Positions 60,110 through 64,000 of a DNA stretch of 64,000 bases are shown piece after piece (position 1 is the first letter of the stretch; each line of letters opens with the position of its first letter). A model generated the notes under the pieces. That model had not been told where the DNA came from. It did not search any database and saw only the letters and a list, made by a program, of their open reading frames with translations. Source of the DNA: Glycomyces albidus (GTDB taxonomy: Bacteria; Actinomycetota; Actinomycetes; Mycobacteriales; Micromonosporaceae); assembly GCF_009451885.1 (NCBI RefSeq), contig NZ_WIAO01000024.1, forward strand, positions 1-64,000, read 5' to 3'. The position numbers were made by a program, and so were the translations under genes.

Positions 60110-60871
60110 ATGTCCATCCAGCGCTTCGGGAAATGGGACTTCAGAGCGGTCGATTCGGCGTCGGCCGCCCGCGCCCTCGACCGCCTCAAGGCGCAGGGCG
60201 CCCCCGCCGAACCGGAGCGCGCCGCCGTCGTCGTCCTCCTGCGCGAGGCCCCGCTGCGGGTGTTCCTGCTGCGGCACGCCGCGAAGGAGCCGTTCGGGCT
60301 CCCCGCGATCGGCCGCGCCGACCTGCCGGGCACCACCGCGCGGGAGCGCTGGGCGCACCTCGACGTCGACGGCTCCTACGAGCGGTCCGGGCACGGCCCC
60401 AAGGGCTCCCTGTACGGCTTCCCGGGCGGCCGCCACAAGCCCGACGACCCCGACGTCGCGATGACCGGCGTACGGGCCGTCGAGGAGGAGACCGGCGCGA
60501 TGGTCGCCCTCCAGCGCGCCTGGGCCCGCTGGGTCACGCCCGAGTACGAGCCGGTCCGCTTCGACACCTGGATATACGTCGCCACCCTCGCCGAGGGCTT
60601 CCAGCCGCGCATCCGCGTGCGCGAACCCGAGTACGCGACCTGGATCGGCCCGGAGCAGGCCGTCTGCCAGTACGGCGGCGAGATGTCGATGCCCGAGGCC
60701 ACGACGCTCGCCGAGCTCTCGCGCTACTCCACGGTCGGGGAGGTCTTCGCCGCCGCCGAGCAGCGCGAGATGTCGCCGATCCTGCCGCGCGTCACCCTCC
60801 GCGAAGGCGAGGCCCGCCTGGTCCTGCCCGGCGAGGAGCACTACCCGGCCGGGGCGCTCGCGCGGGCGTGA
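60110..60871 (+). CDS. NUDIX-type hydrolase, 253 aa
   Basis: A 253-residue protein. The core has AAVVVLLREAPLRVFLLRHA (about 38-57) and the Nudix box in GGRHKPDDPDVAMTGVRAVEEETGA (about 104-128), with R-A-V-E-E-E-T-G matching the REUXEEXG core though the first box residue is Asp rather than Glu. This resembles NUDT19/acyl-CoA-diphosphatase-like actinobacterial homologues in length. The ATG at 60110 is preferred over one 14 codons upstream because the -10-like TAGCGT would lie inside the longer form. It converges on mshD across a tandem duplication. Confidence 0.82.
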   Translation: MSIQRFGKWDFRAVDSASAARALDRLKAQGAPAEPERAAVVVLLREAPLRVFLLRHAAKEPFGLPAIGRADLPGTTARERWAHLDVDGSYERSGHGPKGSLYGFPGGRHKPDDPDVAMTGVRAVEEETGAMVALQRAWARWVTPEYEPVRFDTWIYVATLAEGFQPRIRVREPEYATWIGPEQAVCQYGGEMSMPEATTLAELSRYSTVGEVFAAAEQREMSPILPRVTLREGEARLVLPGEEHYPAGALARA

Positions 60872-60872
60872 G

Positions 60873-60986
60873 CCGCTTCGCCGCGGGGATCCGTCCGGCC
60901 GCCGACGTCGGCGCTCACGCGGTCGCGGGCCGCTTCGCCGCGGGGATCCGTCCGGCCGCCGACGTCGGCGCTCACGCGGTCGTGAG
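60873..60986. repeat. Two 57-bp tandem repeats at the mshD 3' end
   Basis: A 57-base unit occupies 60873-60929 and again 60930-60986, differing at only a few bases near the junction (CGGG versus TGAG), and a third partial copy (about ten bases, from 60987) is the native end of mshD. Each unit contains the 14-base palindrome CGCCGACGTCGGCG (60900-60913 and 60957-60970). The repeats lie between the convergent stop codons, overlapping the end of mshD by its last codons. Confidence 0.9.
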
Positions 60987-61913
60987 CCGCTTCGCCCACT
61001 GCACGTCCGTGCGCACCACCGCGAACCCCTGCCGGCGGTACAGGTTGACCGCCTTCGTGTTCGACTCGTCCGCGTACAGGTCGACCTGCTGGATGCCATG
61101 GGCCGCAAGGTGGGCGAGCCCGGCCAGTGTCAGGGTCCGGCCGAGGCCGGTGCCCTGGGCGCGCGGGTCGACGCCGAGCACGTAGACCTCGCCGACCCCG
61201 CCCTCCACTTTGGTCCAGTGGAAGCCGAGCATCCCCTCGGCGTCCTCGGCCACCAGGAGCCCGTCCGGGTCGAACCAGGACTCCTCCTCGCGCGCCCGCA
61301 GGTCCGCGGCCGTCCACCGGCCCTGCTCGGGGTGGTCGGCGAAGGCCGCCGCGTTCACCCGCAGCCACTCGTCCTCGTCCCGCCCGGTCCTGAAGGGCCG
61401 CAACCGGACGCCGTCCGGGAGGACCGCCGCCGGGGCGTCCCCGCACGGCCAGTTCCGGCCCGCGCCCTCGGGCCACGCCTCGGGCCACGGGAACCCCTGG
61501 AGGTCCCGCGAGAACTGGAACAGCACCCGCGCCCGCTCGAACCCGTGCGCCGCCGCGAACGCCGCCGACTCGGGCCGGTCGCCGTGCGCCCACACCCGCA
61601 GCGACGTGACATCCGTCTCCAACCACGCCTGGACCTCGGCCAGCAGCGCACTGCCGACACCGCGGCCCCGGTGGGCCGGATCGACCGCGAGCTCGGCCTC
61701 CGCACTGTCCCCGACGGCCTCCGCGCCGGCGTACGCGATCACCGCATCGCCTTCGCGCACAACGAAATGCATGCGCTCGGGGGCGGGCCCCCGGGACATC
61801 GCGAGGGTGGTCTGCTCGTTGAAGGGGGCGATGCCGTCCGCCTCCTCGCAGCGGCGGGCCATGGTAACGATTCTGTGAATATCCCGACCCGGAAGTGAAG
61901 CATGTTGCGCCAT
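60972..61913 (-). CDS. mshD: Mycothiol synthase MshD
   Basis: A 313-residue tandem GNAT protein. The first acetyltransferase half has AELAVDPAHRGRGVGSALLA (about 72-91); the second has VNAAAFADHPEQGRWTAADL (about 186-205), typical of MshD, and VLGVDPRAQGTGLGRTLTLA. It transfers acetyl from acetyl-CoA to Cys-GlcN-inositol, the last step of mycothiol synthesis, a marker of actinomycetes. On the minus strand TAGGGT (61920-61925) ends six bases before the ATG: leaderless type. The stop codon lies inside a 57-bp tandem duplication. Confidence 0.93.
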   Translation of the reverse strand: MAQHASLPGRDIHRIVTMARRCEEADGIAPFNEQTTLAMSRGPAPERMHFVVREGDAVIAYAGAEAVGDSAEAELAVDPAHRGRGVGSALLAEVQAWLETDVTSLRVWAHGDRPESAAFAAAHGFERARVLFQFSRDLQGFPWPEAWPEGAGRNWPCGDAPAAVLPDGVRLRPFRTGRDEDEWLRVNAAAFADHPEQGRWTAADLRAREEESWFDPDGLLVAEDAEGMLGFHWTKVEGGVGEVYVLGVDPRAQGTGLGRTLTLAGLAHLAAHGIQQVDLYADESNTKAVNLYRRQGFAVVRTDVQWAKRLTTA

Positions 61914-61919
61914 GGGGTT

Positions 61920-61925
61920 ACCCTA
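61920..61925 (-). promoter_or_regulatory. -10-like TAGGGT, leaderless start of mshD
   Basis: On the minus strand TAGGGT is followed by AACCCC and the ATG at 61913, with no RBS. Confidence 0.45.
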
Positions 61926-62034
61926 TTCCTGGACTCAGCACCGTGCCGGGGTGCTGAGTCCTTTTATGTGTCCAGGGCACGGCGGAGCCCCGGGGATGCG
62001 GTGCGGTGGACGCGCGGCGGCGCGGAACGGCTGG

Positions 62035-62126
<92 letters not shown>

Positions 62127-62165
62127 AGGGCCCGCGAAGGCAAGCGCCAATCTATCAAACGCCAG

Positions 62166-63002
62166 CTAGCACCGATCGGTCTGGACGCAGCAGGTCGAGC
62201 AGGTGCGCCCGCCCTCGATGGTGAGCGCCAGGCAGCAGGTCCGGCGCCGGTAGAGCAGGCGCCCGGTCTCGTCGGTCGAGATGTCGACCAGGTGCGCCAC
62301 GTCGAACGCGTCGAGCAGGGTCTTCGCGACGACCTCGTCGGGGTCCGGCACGACCGGCGCCATCGATGCGACCGCGTAGGACAGGCCGGAGGCGATCGAG
62401 CCCATGAGCGTGCGGCGCCCGACCCGGACCCGCGCCAGGAACGCGTCCAGGACCGGCGCCAGGTGGTCCTCGAAGACGCCGGCGCGCAGGCGGTCCAGCA
62501 GCACGCCCTCGTTCGCGACGACCTCCACGTCGGGGTGTCCGGCGCACGGGTCGTGCGGGAGCGCCAGGAACCGCGGCCGGACCTGCCGGACCGAGAACAT
62601 CGGGGCGTCCGCGCTCACCGAGAACACCGCGTTCGCCGCGTCCATCACCGGGATGCGGCGGGCCGCGACGAAGCCGAGCACCGCGGGGGCGAGCGTCCAG
62701 TAGCAGTAGGTCTTCCACGCCAGCGCCGCGTTGGCGTGCGCCGAGCCGCCCCACAGGGCCGCGGCGGTCGACATGAGTTCCTCGATGCGCTCGCCGGCGG
62801 CGAGCTCGGCGGCGGGGAACTCGACTGCGCCGGGGGCGGGGTCGCCGTAGAGCCAGGTGCGGAGTCCGGCGACGGGGTGGGGGCTCACTTCGCGCTCGAC
62901 GCGGCCCGCGACGGCGCGCAGGGCGAGCATCGGGTGCGGGGGCGCCGGACGGCCGGCGAGTGCGGGCGCGCCCGGGAGGGCTTCCGCAGTCGCGAGCCGC
63001 AT
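62166..63002 (-). CDS. FhuF-like (2Fe-2S) ferric siderophore reductase-type protein, 278 aa
   Basis: A 278-residue protein. The body has HANAALAWKTYCYWTLAPAV (about 89-108) and the C-terminus carries RRTCCLALTIEGG...TCSTCC, the C-C-x10-C-x2-C pattern that binds a 2Fe-2S cluster in FhuF ferric-siderophore reductases. It would release iron from siderophores in the cytoplasm. A strong iron box lies 14 bases upstream of the ATG, so repression by an IdeR/DmdR-type regulator in high iron is expected. GAGAGGGG precedes the start. No transporter genes adjoin it. Confidence 0.85.
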   Translation of the reverse strand: MRLATAEALPGAPALAGRPAPPHPMLALRAVAGRVEREVSPHPVAGLRTWLYGDPAPGAVEFPAAELAAGERIEELMSTAAALWGGSAHANAALAWKTYCYWTLAPAVLGFVAARRIPVMDAANAVFSVSADAPMFSVRQVRPRFLALPHDPCAGHPDVEVVANEGVLLDRLRAGVFEDHLAPVLDAFLARVRVGRRTLMGSIASGLSYAVASMAPVVPDPDEVVAKTLLDAFDVAHLVDISTDETGRLLYRRRTCCLALTIEGGRTCSTCCVQTDRC

Positions 63003-63015
63003 AGGGTACCCCTCT

Positions 63016-63042
63016 CAGGTAAGGACTGGCTAACCTTACCTG
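63016..63042. promoter_or_regulatory. IdeR/DmdR (DtxR-type) iron box
   Basis: A perfect 9-base inverted repeat CAGGTAAGG (63016-63024) and CCTTACCTG (63034-63042) with the centre containing GGCTAACC matches the TTAGGTTAGGCTAACCTAA type of iron box. It is placed directly upstream of the FhuF-like gene, which a ferric-iron-bound repressor would shut off. Confidence 0.82.
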
Positions 63043-63100
63043 ACGCTGCAAGCGGAGTGTCAATAAACCGACAGGCGCGGCGCGGCGACCGGGCGTAGGA

Positions 63101-63160
63101 AGGCGAGGTGCCGCGAGCGTGAGCGTCGCCGAGTGGGATGAGCCTCACAGCACCTCGCCT
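63101..63160. repeat. Imperfect palindromic element in the divergent gap
   Basis: Eleven-base arms 63101-63111 and 63150-63160 are perfectly complementary with a 38-base, partly structured loop. It lies in the 249-base gap between the FhuF-like gene and the CPBP gene. It could be a transcript structure or a mobile-element relic; no function is visible. Confidence 0.5.
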
Positions 63161-63251
63161 GACGCTTCGATCATCCGCTCGATGTGCGGCCGCTCGTCGC
63201 ACACCCAGTGCGTCCTGGCCCGCGGCGATCCGGATCTGGCACGCTGGGCGC

Positions 63252-64000
63252 ATGACGAACCGCTCCGAGACCGCGCCGCTCCTCGCGGCGGCCCCGCCGC
63301 CGCTCTCCCCCCGGGTGATCCGCCGCGAGGTCGTCATCGTGCTCCTGGTCTCCTTGGGCGCCTCGGCGATCTGGTCGATCGTCGACATCATCGGCACCCT
63401 CACCGAGCCCGGCGGCCTCGCCGACTCGGTCCAGTCGATGAACACGGCGCAGGCCGAGGCCGAGCGGCCCTGGTACGACCTCACGCGGCAGCTCGTCCGC
63501 CTCGCGCTCGCCATGGCCCCGGTCGCCCTCGCGCTCCACTTCCTCAGCCTCGACCGCGGGAACCCGTTCCGGCTCATCGGCCTGGACACCCGCCGGCCCG
63601 GCTTCGACCTGCTCGGCGGGACCGCGCTCGCGGCGTGCATCGGCATCCCGGGCCTCGGCCTCTACTTCACCGCCCGCGCGCTGGGCCTCAACGCGGAGAT
63701 CGCGGCCGCGAACCTGCACGACGTCTGGTGGGCCATACCGATCCTGGTCCTCGCCGCGCTCAAGAACGCGGTCATCGAGGAGGTGATCGGCGTCGGCTAC
63801 CTCGTCACCCGCCTCCGACAGCTCGCCTGGAGCCCGCTCGCCGTCATCGCCGCGCACGCGCTCCTGCGCGGCTCGTACCACTTCTACCAGGGTTTCGGGG
63901 GCTTCATCGGCAACGTGGTCATGGGCGCGGTCTTCGCGGCGTGCTTCCTCAAGTGGAAGCGCACCGGGCCCCTGGTCGTCGCGCACACCCTCCTCGACAT
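63252..64000 (+). CDS. CPBP-family intramembrane metalloprotease (partial)
   Basis: The first 249 codons of a membrane protein that runs off the right edge. It has at least six hydrophobic segments, and in the last third AVIEEVIGVGYLVTRLRQL (about 174-192), LLRGSYHFYQGFGG and VVAHTLLD, the three motifs of CPBP (Abi/CAAX-like) proteases with catalytic Glu-Glu and His residues. The usual Arg after EExxx is replaced by Gly here, but actinobacterial relatives often vary there. Possible roles include maturation of peptides or signalling. The remainder of the last helix and the stop are outside the window. Confidence 0.8.
   Translation, partial: MTNRSETAPLLAAAPPPLSPRVIRREVVIVLLVSLGASAIWSIVDIIGTLTEPGGLADSVQSMNTAQAEAERPWYDLTRQLVRLALAMAPVALALHFLSLDRGNPFRLIGLDTRRPGFDLLGGTALAACIGIPGLGLYFTARALGLNAEIAAANLHDVWWAIPILVLAALKNAVIEEVIGVGYLVTRLRQLAWSPLAVIAAHALLRGSYHFYQGFGGFIGNVVMGAVFAACFLKWKRTGPLVVAHTLLD

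Overview
The window is chromosomal DNA from a high-GC Gram-positive actinomycete. The reasons are pervasive C/G third positions, many GTG starts, a mycothiol synthase (mshD), a strongly DtxR/IdeR-like iron box, an HspR-type operator in front of clpB, Tat-exported proteins, and a large number of WXG100/ESX-type (type VII secretion, T7SS) proteins. The mixture of genes would fit Glycomycetaceae or a relative, but that family-level placement is a guess. No ESX membrane core (EccB/D/E, MycP) is present, so the T7SS genes here look like dispersed substrates and accessory factors.

Layout. 1-3.6 kb: an array of small WxN-type and large Gly-rich WXG proteins with a lipoprotein. 3.7-6.6 kb (minus): an EspC-like protein, a WXG membrane protein and a two-helix membrane protein with PEGA-like repeats. 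6.7-9.3 kb: a membrane protein, two YbaB/EbfC paralogues and an unknown protein. 9.3-15.1 kb: a Gfo/Idh/MocA oxidoreductase, CopC, a molybdopterin operon (moaC-mog-moeA-moaE) and small membrane proteins. 15.1-29.4 kb: two divergent operons. On the minus strand lie an FtsK/SpoIIIE ATPase, a coiled-coil membrane protein, a WXG-EspC fusion and an unknown protein. On the plus strand lie a YqiJ-like OB-fold membrane protein, a flotillin, a 1664-residue AAA+ ATPase and a BRCT protein. 29.5-32.2 kb: clpB with its HspR operator. 32.3-37.6 kb: exported proteins, an M15-like peptidase with a peptidoglycan-binding domain, a lipoprotein, a MOSC protein and a Tat-exported propeller.

37.7-41.0 kb (minus): a polymorphic-toxin module with a YbaB-like protein, an EspC-like protein, a WXG membrane protein, a separate CdiA-CT-type tRNase and one or two immunity proteins. 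41.2-48.8 kb: DUF4291, an Rv3235-like protein, a second M15-like exported protein, a SNF2 helicase, an IS remnant and two surface/secreted proteins. 49.1-54.3 kb: tRNA-Arg, an orphan tRNA 3' fragment (possible attachment site), a winged-helix protein, a DUF885 peptidase, prephenate dehydrogenase and a GroES-like protein. 54.7-64 kb: an AI-2E transporter, a DinG-type helicase, a phosphate uptake pair with PHO-box-like sites, a NUDIX hydrolase, mshD, tRNA-Ser, an iron-regulated FhuF-like protein and a CPBP protease running off the edge.

Two systems stand out. The divergent FtsK/WXG and flotillin/giant-ATPase/BRCT operons could form one membrane-linked NTP-driven machine. The 38-41 kb module appears to couple T7SS export to a contact-dependent-inhibition type tRNase carried on a separate polypeptide. 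At the whole-window scale, about a dozen genes carry a -10-like hexamer ending 6-7 nt before the start codon, pointing to widespread leaderless transcription.
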